From the NCBI GenBank assembly GCA_945865705.1, contig CAMBEY010000089.1:1-10038 (forward strand): a stretch of 10,038 nucleotides of DNA, written 5' to 3'. Under the pieces are notes generated by a model. That model did no database searches and was not told the DNA's origin. It saw only the letters and a list, made by a program, of their open reading frames with translations. Shown in pieces: positions 1 through 5,782 of the stretch. This DNA is from Candidatus Sulfopaludibacter sp. SbA3 (GTDB taxonomy: Bacteria > Acidobacteriota > Terriglobia > 2-12-FULL-54-10). Every line of letters begins with the position of its first letter. Position 1 is the first letter of the stretch. A program made the translations under genes and the position numbers.

Positions 1-183
1 ACCTCAAAACCAGGGATTAGGTGTTAGGGAATAGGGGTTGGTTAAACCACCTTTACTCCTGCAATTTGTTTTTCCAGACGCGCCTTACAATTTCTCCGGC
101 ATCGCCACTCGAACTTTTTCATTATTCATGCGCGGAATCCGCGCCATCACACGGCGGAAGCGGACGAGGGAAGAATGCCCCAT

Positions 184-224
184 CCGGAATCGGCATTCGG
201 AATTCGGAATCCGGAATTCGGAAT
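184..224. repeat. 7-bp tandem repeat (YCGGAAT) downstream of rpsR
   Basis: Six consecutive units are visible: CCGGAAT, CGGCAT, TCGGAAT, TCGGAAT, CCGGAAT and TCGGAAT. It lies in the 250-base stretch downstream of rpsR. The rest of that stretch has a G-rich, AATAGGG-like low-complexity segment at about 11-38 and no convincing gene. Degenerate variants of this kind are common between genes in acidobacterial genomes (general knowledge). No function is visible. Confidence 0.75.
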
Positions 225-250
225 CGAAGTTCCCCCCCGACTCCCCGCCA

Positions 251-607
251 TTACGCCTCAGTGGTGAACGGCAACAGCGCGATGTTGCGGGCCTGCTTGA
301 TGGCTCGCATCAGGCGGCGCTGGTGCGGCGCGCAGACGCCCGAGGTGCGCATGGGCAAAATCTTGCCGCGCTCGGGGACAAACTGTCCAAGCATGCGCGC
401 GTCCTTGTAATCAATGTAGTCGATGCGCTCGACGCAGAACTTGCAGACTTTGCGGCGGCGCGAGAATCCGCGGCCACCACCGGGCCGGCCGCCGGGGCGC
501 GGTCCGCCGCTGCCACCGCCTGGACGAGGTCCGCTGCCACCGGGGCGTGGTCCACCGTAGCCCCCGCCTGGTCCTGACGGTCGTGGTGATGTTGGTTGCG
601 ATCCCAT
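251..607 (-). CDS. rpsR: 30S ribosomal protein bS18 with Gly/Pro/Arg-rich N-terminal extension
   Basis: bS18 binds next to bS6 on the platform of the 30S subunit. The conserved S18 core runs from about residue 50 to 115 and includes KVCKFC, DYKDARMLGQFV and RRLMRAIKQARNIALLPF. Cys55, Cys58, Cys92 and His95 form a CxxC...CxxH set, so this is the zinc-binding form. Residues 1-50 are an unusual tail built on GGPRPGG-like repeats, making the protein 118 aa where 70-90 is usual. I chose the ATG at 607 because a GGAG lies 6 nt upstream on the minus strand; an in-frame TTG at 619 would add four residues but has a badly spaced Shine-Dalgarno. It is the last visible gene of the prs-rplY-pth-rpsF-rpsR run, 112 nt after rpsF. 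rplI often follows in such clusters and would lie outside the window. Confidence 0.96.
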   Translation of the reverse strand: MGSQPTSPRPSGPGGGYGGPRPGGSGPRPGGGSGGPRPGGRPGGGRGFSRRRKVCKFCVERIDYIDYKDARMLGQFVPERGKILPMRTSGVCAPHQRRLMRAIKQARNIALLPFTTEA

Positions 608-719
608 AGCTAACTCCAATTCCTATTGGCAATACCAATCAGTTAAATTTCAAATCTCTGGTCGAGGCGTTTTCAGCTGCCTCAAAACTTCTTCTGCATC
701 TTTCTACTGCATGCCCAGC

Positions 720-1190
720 TTAAGCGCCAGCGGCCGGAGCAGCGGGCGCAGGCGGAGCCGCGGGAGGCGGCGGAGCCTGTGGCGCGGATGGCGCAGATGG
801 CGCGGCAGCAGACGGAGCAGCATGCGACGGCCCGGCAGCGCGCGAACGGCGTGATGGCGGACGCTTGGCGCGAATCGCGGCCAGCTTGGCCGCGCGCTTC
901 AGCTCTTCATCCGTGCGCACCGACTGATACTTGATCACCGGTTCGGTAACTTTCATGCGGCGCTCCAGTTCAATAATGGTCGCGGCGTCGCACTCGATGT
1001 CCAGCAGCACATAGATGCCTTCGCGGAACCGGCCCACCATGTAGGCCAGGCGCTTGCGGCCCATGCGATCCGTCTTGCGCACCTTGCCGCCACCGTTGGT
1101 TACCACGGCCTCCATCAGCCCCACCAGCTTGTCGGCCTCATCCTCGGCCATATCCGGGCGGATGATGAAGATCATTTCGTAAGTTCTCAT
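720..1190 (-). CDS. rpsF: 30S ribosomal protein bS6 with Ala/Pro-rich C-terminal tail
   Basis: bS6 forms a heterodimer with bS18 on the 30S platform. The protein is 156 aa. Residues 1-100 are a standard S6 domain, beginning MRTYEMIFIIRPDM and containing the conserved GRKRLAY stretch and the VTEPVIKYQSVR strand. From about 110 to 156 it carries an extra tail, first basic (RPPSRRSR) and then almost pure Ala/Pro/Ser. The frame stays open 20 codons upstream of 1190, but the ATG at 1190 matches the family start and has AAGGA about 7 nt upstream. It is cotranscribed with pth upstream and rpsR downstream. Many bacteria control rpsF through an S6:S18-binding leader; I could not identify that element here, and the leader is partly occupied by an intergenic repeat. 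Confidence 0.96.
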   Translation of the reverse strand: MRTYEMIFIIRPDMAEDEADKLVGLMEAVVTNGGGKVRKTDRMGRKRLAYMVGRFREGIYVLLDIECDAATIIELERRMKVTEPVIKYQSVRTDEELKRAAKLAAIRAKRPPSRRSRAAGPSHAAPSAAAPSAPSAPQAPPPPAAPPAPAAPAAGA

Positions 1191-1248
1191 GTTCAGGTTC
1201 CTTCTCAACTCTCGTAACAAAATCAAAACTCTTGCTCCGGCGCGGGAC

Positions 1249-1280
1249 AAAAGCAGATTCCTCGCTCCGCTCGGAATGAC
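1249..1280. repeat. Interspersed intergenic repeat, copy 1 (GCAGATTCCTCGC...GGAATGAC)
   Basis: The segment between pth and rpsF reads AAAAGCAGATTCCTCGCTCC followed by GCTCGGAATGAC. The minus strand can form a small ATTCC/GGAAT hairpin. A divergent second copy sits between rplY and prs (2816-2869), sharing AAAAGCAGAT, TTCGC/CTCGC, CGCTC and GGAATGAC/GGATGAC. Short intergenic repeats of this type are scattered through acidobacterial genomes (general knowledge). It lies in the leader of rpsF, about 60 nt from the start codon. Confidence 0.65.
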
Positions 1281-1307
1281 AACCTAAAGAGGAATATCCG
1301 CAATCCC

Positions 1308-1913
1308 CTATTTCTCGCCCTTCACCGCCTCGTCCGGCTTGCGGTTCACGCGATTCATGGCCGTGGCCACGCCCTCGCGAATCATCTCTTCCACGGCCTC
1401 GGCAGCTCGGTCAGCGATCAGTTCCACTTCCTTGCGCCGCGCCAGCGATACCGGTTTCAGCAGATACTCGACCGGGTCGCCCAGCCGATAGTCGCCGCCA
1501 ACTCCCACGCGCAACCTGACAAACTCTTTCGTGCCGATGGAGTCGATAATCGACTCGATTCCATTGTGTCCCGCCGAACCGCCCTGCTGCCGAATCTGCA
1601 AACGGCCCCACGGCAGGTCCAACTCGTCGTGAACAACGATCAAATCCCGCGGCCCGCACTCTTCAATCTCAAGCCACTGGCGTACCGACTTGCCGCTCAG
1701 GTTCATGAAGGTCTGCGGCTCGATCAACCAAACTTTATGAATCGGGCCGGGCGCTTCGCCCATCTGCGCCGCGCCACACAGCGAATGAGCACGATGGCGA
1801 CTCAACTCGACGCCGAGCCGACGGGCCATCTGCTCGACTACCGCGAAGCCCAAGTTATGCGGCGAGTGCCGGTACTCCGCCCCGGGATTGCCCAGCCCGA
1901 CCACAAGTTTCAC
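1308..1913 (-). CDS. pth: Peptidyl-tRNA hydrolase
   Basis: This enzyme cleaves the ester bond of peptidyl-tRNAs released by stalled ribosomes and so recycles tRNA in the cytoplasm. The 201-aa length is normal. Family signatures are complete: VVGLGNPG at residues 4-11, the catalytic histidine as His19 in RHSPHNLGF, FMNLSG with Asn71, VHDELDLPWG with Asp96, and GGSAGHNGIESII with His116 and Asn117. The start is GTG at 1913, with AGGGGA about 8 nt upstream; starting there gives the usual MKLVVGLGNPG N-terminus. It sits between rplY (114 nt gap) and rpsF (117 nt gap) in the same direction, a typical translation-related operon position. No key residue is missing. Confidence 0.97.
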   Translation of the reverse strand: MKLVVGLGNPGAEYRHSPHNLGFAVVEQMARRLGVELSRHRAHSLCGAAQMGEAPGPIHKVWLIEPQTFMNLSGKSVRQWLEIEECGPRDLIVVHDELDLPWGRLQIRQQGGSAGHNGIESIIDSIGTKEFVRLRVGVGGDYRLGDPVEYLLKPVSLARRKEVELIADRAAEAVEEMIREGVATAMNRVNRKPDEAVKGEK

Positions 1914-2027
1914 GGCCAGTTTCCCCTAACGCCGCAACGGACTTCAGCACTCCTGATCTTCGCCAGCACGGGGCGCCTCAATAAAAAACGGGGAACAATA
2001 TTCAGAAACACCCAGGGCCTTACGACA

Positions 2028-2756
2028 CTATTTCTTCTTCGTATCTTTCTTGGCGTCCCCAGCCTTGGCGTCTCCGCCCTTGGCCTTGGCGTCGCCACCT
2101 TCAGCGCCCTCCGCCTCACCCTTGCCCTTCTTGAGGACTTCCGGCTCAACCGCACCCTCCACAGGAGCCACCACCGCGGCAACCTCTTCAGCACGCGGCG
2201 AAACAATGTGGAACACCACGGCGTGCGAGTCGTGCAGCAGCTTTACTTTATCGCCCACCAGTTTCTGAATATCGGCGATGCGCAGAGCCTGATTCAGCCC
2301 CAGCGAAGTAACGTCCACCGTCAGCTCATCGGGCAGATCGGCGGGCAGGCACTCAATGTTGACCTCGTGCATGACCACTTCAAACACGCCGCCCTGCAAC
2401 TTCACGCCTTCCGGCAACCCCGTGTGCAGCACGGAGAGCGGGACGTGAATCTTTTGATCCATGCTCACGCGCTTGAAATCAATGTGGGTCAGCGTGGACT
2501 TCAGCGGATGCCACTGCTCCTCCACCACCATGGCCAGCGTGCTTTCGCCGCCCTTCACGGTCAGTTGGAATAATCGGTTGTGCTTGCGCTGAACGCCGAG
2601 CACCGGCACCAGCGAGCGCGAGACTAATTGCAACGCTACGCTGCCGCCCTTGCCGCCATAGAGGACTCCGGCAACTTTGCCCGCCTTGCGCACTTTGCGC
2701 ACATCGTCATAGGTGCCTGTAGTTCTGATCTCTGCTTCAATCGTTACGCGTTCCAT
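2028..2756 (-). CDS. rplY: 50S ribosomal protein bL25, long CTC (TL5) type
   Basis: bL25 binds 5S rRNA in the central protuberance of the 50S subunit; the long CTC form is also linked to general stress in some bacteria. The 242-aa protein has the 5S-binding L25 domain at about residues 1-95 (GKVAGVLYGG, LTHIDFKRVSMD) and the TL5-type beta domain at about 100-190 (IHVPLSVLHTG, LPDELTVDVTSLGL). A low-complexity Ala/Glu/Gly/Lys tail with GDAKAKGGDAKAGDAKK repeats fills about 191-242. The start ATG at 2756 has AAAGGTG just upstream. It lies 135 nt after prs and 114 nt before pth. The repetitive tail is unusually long, and all three ribosomal proteins in this operon carry such additions. Confidence 0.95.
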   Translation of the reverse strand: MERVTIEAEIRTTGTYDDVRKVRKAGKVAGVLYGGKGGSVALQLVSRSLVPVLGVQRKHNRLFQLTVKGGESTLAMVVEEQWHPLKSTLTHIDFKRVSMDQKIHVPLSVLHTGLPEGVKLQGGVFEVVMHEVNIECLPADLPDELTVDVTSLGLNQALRIADIQKLVGDKVKLLHDSHAVVFHIVSPRAEEVAAVVAPVEGAVEPEVLKKGKGEAEGAEGGDAKAKGGDAKAGDAKKDTKKK

Positions 2757-2815
2757 TGCTCACCTTTTCAATCTCGCCACAGAATCTCTTGCTTCAAAAC
2801 CTTACTTCCAACCCT

Positions 2816-2891
2816 AAAAGCAGATCCTTCGCTTCCCGATAAATCGGGACAGGCCGCTCAGGATGACAGCATAAAAGATGACAGCATAAAA
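2816..2891. repeat. Interspersed repeat, copy 2, with a perfect 15-bp tandem duplication
   Basis: In the rplY-prs gap, AAAAGCAGATCCTTCGC (from 2816) begins a divergent copy of the repeat found at 1249-1280. It is interrupted by a 7-bp hairpin (TCCCGAT at 2834-2840, AA loop, ATCGGGA at 2843-2849) and ends in GATGAC. The last 15 bases, GATGACAGCATAAAA, are then perfectly duplicated (2862-2876 and 2877-2891), ending exactly at the prs stop codon. The hairpin could affect transcript stability or processing within the operon; it has no U-tract, so it is not called a terminator. Confidence 0.65.
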
Positions 2892-3854
2892 CTAGTTGCC
2901 GTTATTCACTTGCAGGAACAGGTCGCTCACCGAGGTCTCCTCGTGGATCGACTGCACCGCGCGCGCCAGCAACGGCCCCACGCTCAACATCACAATCTTG
3001 CCGCAGGCCTCAGCCTCTTCGCTCAGTGGGATGGTGTTGGTAACCACCACCTGCGTCAGCTTCGATCCCAGAATGCGCTCCACCGCCGGCCCGCTCAGCA
3101 CCGGATGCGTGCAACACGCATAGACCGCCTTGGCGCCGTGGTCCAAGATCGCCTGCGTGGTCTTCACCAGCGTCCCTGCGGTGTCGATCATGTCGTCCAC
3201 CACCAGCGCGGTGCGGCCTTCCACGTCGCCGATCACGTTCATCACTTCGCTGACGTTGGCATCGGGTCGCCGCTTATCGACAATGGCCAGCGCCGCGTTC
3301 ATGTTCTTGGCCAGAAACCGCGCCCGCTCCACGCCGCCCGCGTCGGGCGAAACCACGGTCAGGTCAGGCAGATTCAGCTTGCGAAAATACTCAACCAGCA
3401 CCGGCACCGCCAGCAGATTATCCACCGGCAAATTGAAGTAGCCCTGAATCTGCGGCGCGTGCAGATCCATGGTCAACACGCGATGCGCGCCGGCGGCCTC
3501 CAGCAGATCGGCCACCAGCTTTGCCGAGATGGGCACGCGCGGACGGTCCTTGCGATCCTGCCGCGAGTAACCATAATAAGGCACCACCGCCGTGATGCGC
3601 CGCGCCGACGCGCGCTTCAGCGCATCGATCATCAACAACAACTCCATCAAGCTGCGGTTCACCGGCTGGCAGGTGGGCTGCACCACGAAAACATCCATGC
3701 CGCGCACGTTCTCGTCAATCTGAACGCGTACCTCGCCATCGGAGAAGCGCGAAACCTTGCACTGTCCCTCGGGCAGTTGCAGCACCTGACAAATCTCCCG
3801 CGCCAGGGCGGGGTTGGAGTTGCCGAAGAAAATCCTGATGCGCTCTCGGTCCAT
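2892..3854 (-). CDS. prs: Ribose-phosphate pyrophosphokinase (PRPP synthetase)
   Basis: The enzyme transfers pyrophosphate from ATP to ribose 5-phosphate to make PRPP, the precursor of purines, pyrimidines, NAD, histidine and tryptophan. The 320-aa protein is full length for class I. Visible motifs are FSDGEVRVQIDENVRG (about 37-52), VVPYYGYSRQDRKDRPR (about 90-106), the signature DLHAPQIQGYF (130-140), the catalytic DKRR (193-196) and the ribose-5-phosphate loop VVDDMIDTAGT (218-228). The ATG at 3854 gives the usual N-terminus with IFFGNSNPALA. No clear Shine-Dalgarno precedes it; the upstream bases are the A/T-rich TATATAAACG. It is the first visible gene of the minus-strand operon, followed by rplY and pth, and is preceded by about 590 bp without genes. 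Confidence 0.98.
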   Translation of the reverse strand: MDRERIRIFFGNSNPALAREICQVLQLPEGQCKVSRFSDGEVRVQIDENVRGMDVFVVQPTCQPVNRSLMELLLMIDALKRASARRITAVVPYYGYSRQDRKDRPRVPISAKLVADLLEAAGAHRVLTMDLHAPQIQGYFNLPVDNLLAVPVLVEYFRKLNLPDLTVVSPDAGGVERARFLAKNMNAALAIVDKRRPDANVSEVMNVIGDVEGRTALVVDDMIDTAGTLVKTTQAILDHGAKAVYACCTHPVLSGPAVERILGSKLTQVVVTNTIPLSEEAEACGKIVMLSVGPLLARAVQSIHEETSVSDLFLQVNNGN

Positions 3855-3886
3855 CGTTTATATAGGCGGCGCGCACTGCGGGCCTT

Positions 3887-4017
3887 GGTAGCCACGGTGA
3901 GCGATCTTCTTCACCGTGGGATTTTCGCCATTGCCCGTTCGGGCCGACGCGGCCAGACCAGACCTATTCTGCTCAGACCCAATGCCCACGGTGAGCAAAT
4001 CCCTCACCGTGGCTACC
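3887..4017. repeat. REP/BIME-like pair of palindromic units, inverted
   Basis: Two hairpin units lie in opposite orientation. Unit 1 (3887-3920) starts GGTAGCCACGGTGAG and has a 9-bp stem CCACGGTGA / TCACCGTGG around a 10-nt loop. Unit 2 (3985-4017) has a 10-bp perfect stem CCACGGTGAG / CTCACCGTGG around CAAATCC and ends CTACC. The first 15 bases of unit 1 are the exact reverse complement of the last 15 of unit 2, so the pair resembles a bacterial interspersed mosaic element. It sits just upstream of prs and would lie in the prs leader if transcription starts near 4230. Confidence 0.75.
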
Positions 4018-4408
4018 CGTACATCCAATACCCAAACAGCCACTCGCGCAGACAACAATTCCGGCAGGCCAGATAACCCCTGCCAAGTCTTCCCCACCAT
4101 TGCCCAAAGGGAGTGAGAAAAGGAATCGCCGACGGTGCCTGCCACAGCCCGCACAAGTCCAAACATCCTGGGCATCGCGAGCCGGTCCACGCACAGACCA
4201 GTCAGCCAACGGGAGCGGACAACTCCGAATTGTATATTCTAGAGTCGATGGCGGAGAAAAGCAAGCGCGAACGGGGGAATAGGGCGTGGGCAATGGTGAA
4301 TGTGGGTTCGGAGTTCTGGAACAGAGCCGCGCGCGTCAGCGAGCGGACCAGGTGCAGTCGCCCATGTTTCAGCGCCCCTTCGTCCTCACCGTATTTCCCG
4401 GTTTCTCC
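4018..4408. other. Intergenic stretch upstream of prs and hicB, no gene seen
   Basis: Together with 3855-3886 this is non-coding space between the divergently oriented prs operon and hicBA. I looked for a tRNA, which can precede prs, and found no T-loop or acceptor pattern. A G-rich AATAGGG-like segment lies at about 4269-4296, and its C-rich counterpart lies downstream of hicA at about 4897-4940, so similar low-complexity sequences in inverted orientation flank the hicBA module. Apart from a weak minus-strand promoter candidate near 4236-4264, nothing else is supported. Confidence 0.5.
4236..4264 (-). promoter_or_regulatory. Weak promoter candidate for the prs operon
   Basis: On the minus strand TTGCTT (4264-4259) and TAGAAT (4241-4236) are separated by exactly 17 nt. 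TAGAAT is near consensus, but the -35 matches only in TTG. Transcription would begin near 4229 and give a prs leader of roughly 375 nt containing the palindromic pair at 3887-4017. Overlapping alternatives such as TATACA or TACAAT lack a good -35. The call is tentative. Confidence 0.3.
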
Positions 4409-4437
4409 GTGACATTGCGGCATCATTTGGCTACAAT
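4409..4437 (+). promoter_or_regulatory. Promoter of hicBA, apparently leaderless
   Basis: GTGACA (4409-4414) and TACAAT (4432-4437) are separated by 17 nt, each one base off consensus. The hicB ATG lies only 8 nt after the -10 box and no Shine-Dalgarno is present, so the transcript probably starts at or within a base or two of the start codon. No strong operator palindrome is visible. Confidence 0.65.
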
Positions 4438-4445
4438 CATGGTGC

Positions 4446-4691
4446 ATGAACAAGACTTATCAAGTACAGGCACAGTGGGATAGCGAGGCGGGCCTCTGGG
4501 TAGCCGAAAGCGAAGACGTGCCCGGTCTGGTGGCCGAGGCGGAGTCTCCCAATAGGCTCCGGGAAAAACTGCTGGTTCTGATTCCCGAACTGCTGGAGTT
4601 GAATGGCGTACTGCCAAAGGGAATATCGCCGGTGCAGTTCAGCGTGCATTACCAGCATGACGACAGCGGAGTCGTCGCGGCAGCCTCCTGA
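4446..4691 (+). CDS. hicB: HicB-like antitoxin (DUF1902 family)
   Basis: The 81-aa protein has the DUF1902/HicB fold pattern: an N-terminal strand KTYQVQAQWDSEAGLWVAES, the EDVPGLVAEAES turn typical of HicB, and a helix (NRLREKLLVLIPELLELNG). It is the likely antitoxin that binds and blocks the HicA RNase encoded next. It ends without an evident DNA-binding domain, so autoregulation, if any, may use another part or the complex. Its stop overlaps the toxin start as TGATG, implying coupled translation. Here the antitoxin gene comes first, the reverse of the classic hicAB order. The ATG at 4446 is supported by the promoter spacing. Confidence 0.85.
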   Translation: MNKTYQVQAQWDSEAGLWVAESEDVPGLVAEAESPNRLREKLLVLIPELLELNGVLPKGISPVQFSVHYQHDDSGVVAAAS

Positions 4692-4885
4692 TGGCCAGCT
4701 TCACTCCGCGCCTGAAAGAAATCCTGCGCGAACATGGATGCAAGCTTGAACGCGAAGGGCGCGGTGACCACGAAATCTGGCACAGCCCCTTGACGGATCG
4801 GCGATTCCCCGTCGATCACAAAATTCTTTCCCGTCATACAGCAAATGCGGTTCTGAAGCAGGCCGGCATTCCCAAACATTTCTAA
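4691..4885 (+). CDS. hicA: HicA-like mRNA interferase toxin
   Basis: The 64-aa protein matches the compact dsRBD-like HicA (YcfA) fold: LKEILREHGCKLEREGRGDH, then EIWHSP, RRFPVDHK and the closing LKQAGIPKHF. HicA toxins cleave mRNA independently of the ribosome; His27 in GRGDHEIWH aligns with their catalytic histidine. In many relatives the residues before it are GSH, whereas here they are GDH. The ATG at 4691 overlaps the hicB TGA by one base, so expression depends on hicB translation. No separate promoter was seen. The pair forms a complete type II toxin-antitoxin module, and no sign of truncation is visible. Confidence 0.88.
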   Translation: MASFTPRLKEILREHGCKLEREGRGDHEIWHSPLTDRRFPVDHKILSRHTANAVLKQAGIPKHF

Positions 4886-5065
4886 TTCATCCCCGCAGTT
4901 TCCCCTACTCCCTTTTGCCCTACTCCCCATTCCCCGCACTTCCCGCCTCATGCTCCCGCTCGCCCGTCAGCAACGCCGACGATTCAGCATGAAAACGTTC
5001 CGTCCCTCCGGGAATTTCAAAATTGTCCAGTTTCAGGCTGGCCCCTTTTGTTCTCTCCGCTAACC

Positions 5066-5102
5066 TTGACAACCTGCGCTATTCGATGTACAAATTGTAC
5101 AT
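5066..5102 (+). promoter_or_regulatory. brnTA promoter with overlapping 17-bp operator palindrome
   Basis: TTGACA (5066-5071, perfect consensus), a 17-nt spacer and TACAAA (5089-5094) form a strong promoter. Overlapping the -10 box is a perfect palindrome, ATGTACAAATTGTACAT (5086-5102), with 8-bp arms around one central base. BrnA-type antitoxins repress their own operon, so this is the likely operator. The transcript would start near 5101 and leave about 34 nt before the brnT ATG. Confidence 0.85.
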
Positions 5103-5134
5103 ACCGGCAGAAAACCTGCTGTCAAGGGGCGTGG

Positions 5135-5422
5135 ATGCTCTTCGAGTGGGACGAAAACAAAAGGAAGGCGAACCTCGCAAAGCACCAGATTGATTTTCGG
5201 GATGTCAGGGGGATTTTCCAGGGGCCGGTATTCGAAAAAACTGACAGCCGTAGCGGGGAAGACCGCATACTCGCCATCGGTCTTATGGAAGGCATTGCAA
5301 TCGTGGTGGTATACGTGATGCGCGTTGAACGGCGGCGAATTATTTCGGCAAGGAGAGCGAATCGCGATGAAAGGTACGATTATCAAGACCACCTCGAAGC
5401 CACTGGCAAAAGGCCAGAGTGA
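5135..5422 (+). CDS. brnT: BrnT family ribonuclease toxin
   Basis: BrnT is a RelE-fold RNase toxin. The 95-aa protein shows the family hallmarks: FEWDENKRKANLAKHQIDF at the N-terminus, IFQGPVFEKTDSRSGEDRIL in the middle, and the ending RRRIISARRANRDERYDYQD, whose arginines include the presumed catalytic and RNA-binding residues. The frame is open further upstream, but the ATG at 5135 is chosen because it gives the family N-terminus, has AAGGGG about 5 nt upstream, and lies about 34 nt after the predicted transcription start. Its last 56 nt overlap brnA, the usual arrangement. The length is normal and no residue appears lost. Confidence 0.92.
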   Translation: MLFEWDENKRKANLAKHQIDFRDVRGIFQGPVFEKTDSRSGEDRILAIGLMEGIAIVVVYVMRVERRRIISARRANRDERYDYQDHLEATGKRPE

Positions 5423-5660
5423 CTTCAAGCGCCTGCGCCAGATGCGGGATGCCGACATAGACTATTCCGATATTCCCAGGCTGGACGAATCGTTCTGGAA
5501 GTCCGCCACGCTGGTGATGCCGGAGCCGAAAGATCGTCTGACCATCCGGGTGGACCATGATGTGGTGGAATGGCTCAAAAAGAACGGCAAGGGCTATCAG
5601 ACGCGCATCAACGCCATTTTGCGCTCTTACATGCAGTCCCAATCCAGCGCCCGCCGGTAG
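5367..5660 (+). CDS. brnA: BrnA family antitoxin / autorepressor
   Basis: BrnA neutralises BrnT and represses the operon through a ribbon-helix-helix-like DNA-binding part. The 97-aa protein has the typical DYSDIPRLDESFWKSA segment (about 32-47), VMPEPKDRLTIRVDHDVV (about 50-67, the DNA-contacting strand and first helix), and GKGYQTRINAILRSYM (74-89). The ATG at 5367 has AAGGAG 11 nt upstream, inside brnT; a longer frame from 5325 lacks family support. It overlaps brnT by 56 nt, so the two are translationally linked. The likely target is the palindrome at 5086-5102. Directly after the stop lies half of a GTAGGGGCGCAGCAT-type repeat and a run of eight G. Confidence 0.92.
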   Translation: MKGTIIKTTSKPLAKGQSDFKRLRQMRDADIDYSDIPRLDESFWKSATLVMPEPKDRLTIRVDHDVVEWLKKNGKGYQTRINAILRSYMQSQSSARR

Positions 5661-5782
5661 GGGCGCAGCATTCTTGGGGGGGGACATTCTCAGGCTCCCG
5701 CGTGAAATCCGCGCAGCACATATCGGTTGCGCCGTGGCATAAAATTGCGCAGTGCAGGCCGACCCCTTTTCGTAAGCGGAGG

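Noticed and set aside
1566..2573. Long plus-strand open frame opposite pth and rplY
   Set aside because: Shadow of GC-rich genes on the other strand; no ribosome site, no recognisable domain, and pth and rplY are unmistakable.
3857..3864. TATATAAA just before the prs ATG as a -10 box
   Set aside because: Only 2-4 nt from the ATG, so transcription would start inside the gene, and there is no -35 at 16-18 nt.
2628..4076. 482-codon plus-strand open frame opposite prs
   Set aside because: Antisense to a fully conserved prs; His/Arg-rich composition typical of a mirror frame.
3855..4250. Possible tRNA gene upstream of prs
   Set aside because: No T-loop GTTCRA motif, anticodon stem or acceptor pairing on either strand; the visible stems belong to the REP-like pair.
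5656..5683. GGTAGGGGCGCAGCATTC followed by eight G after brnA
   Set aside because: Looks like half of a common palindromic repeat, but the complementary half is absent, so no hairpin or terminator can be claimed.
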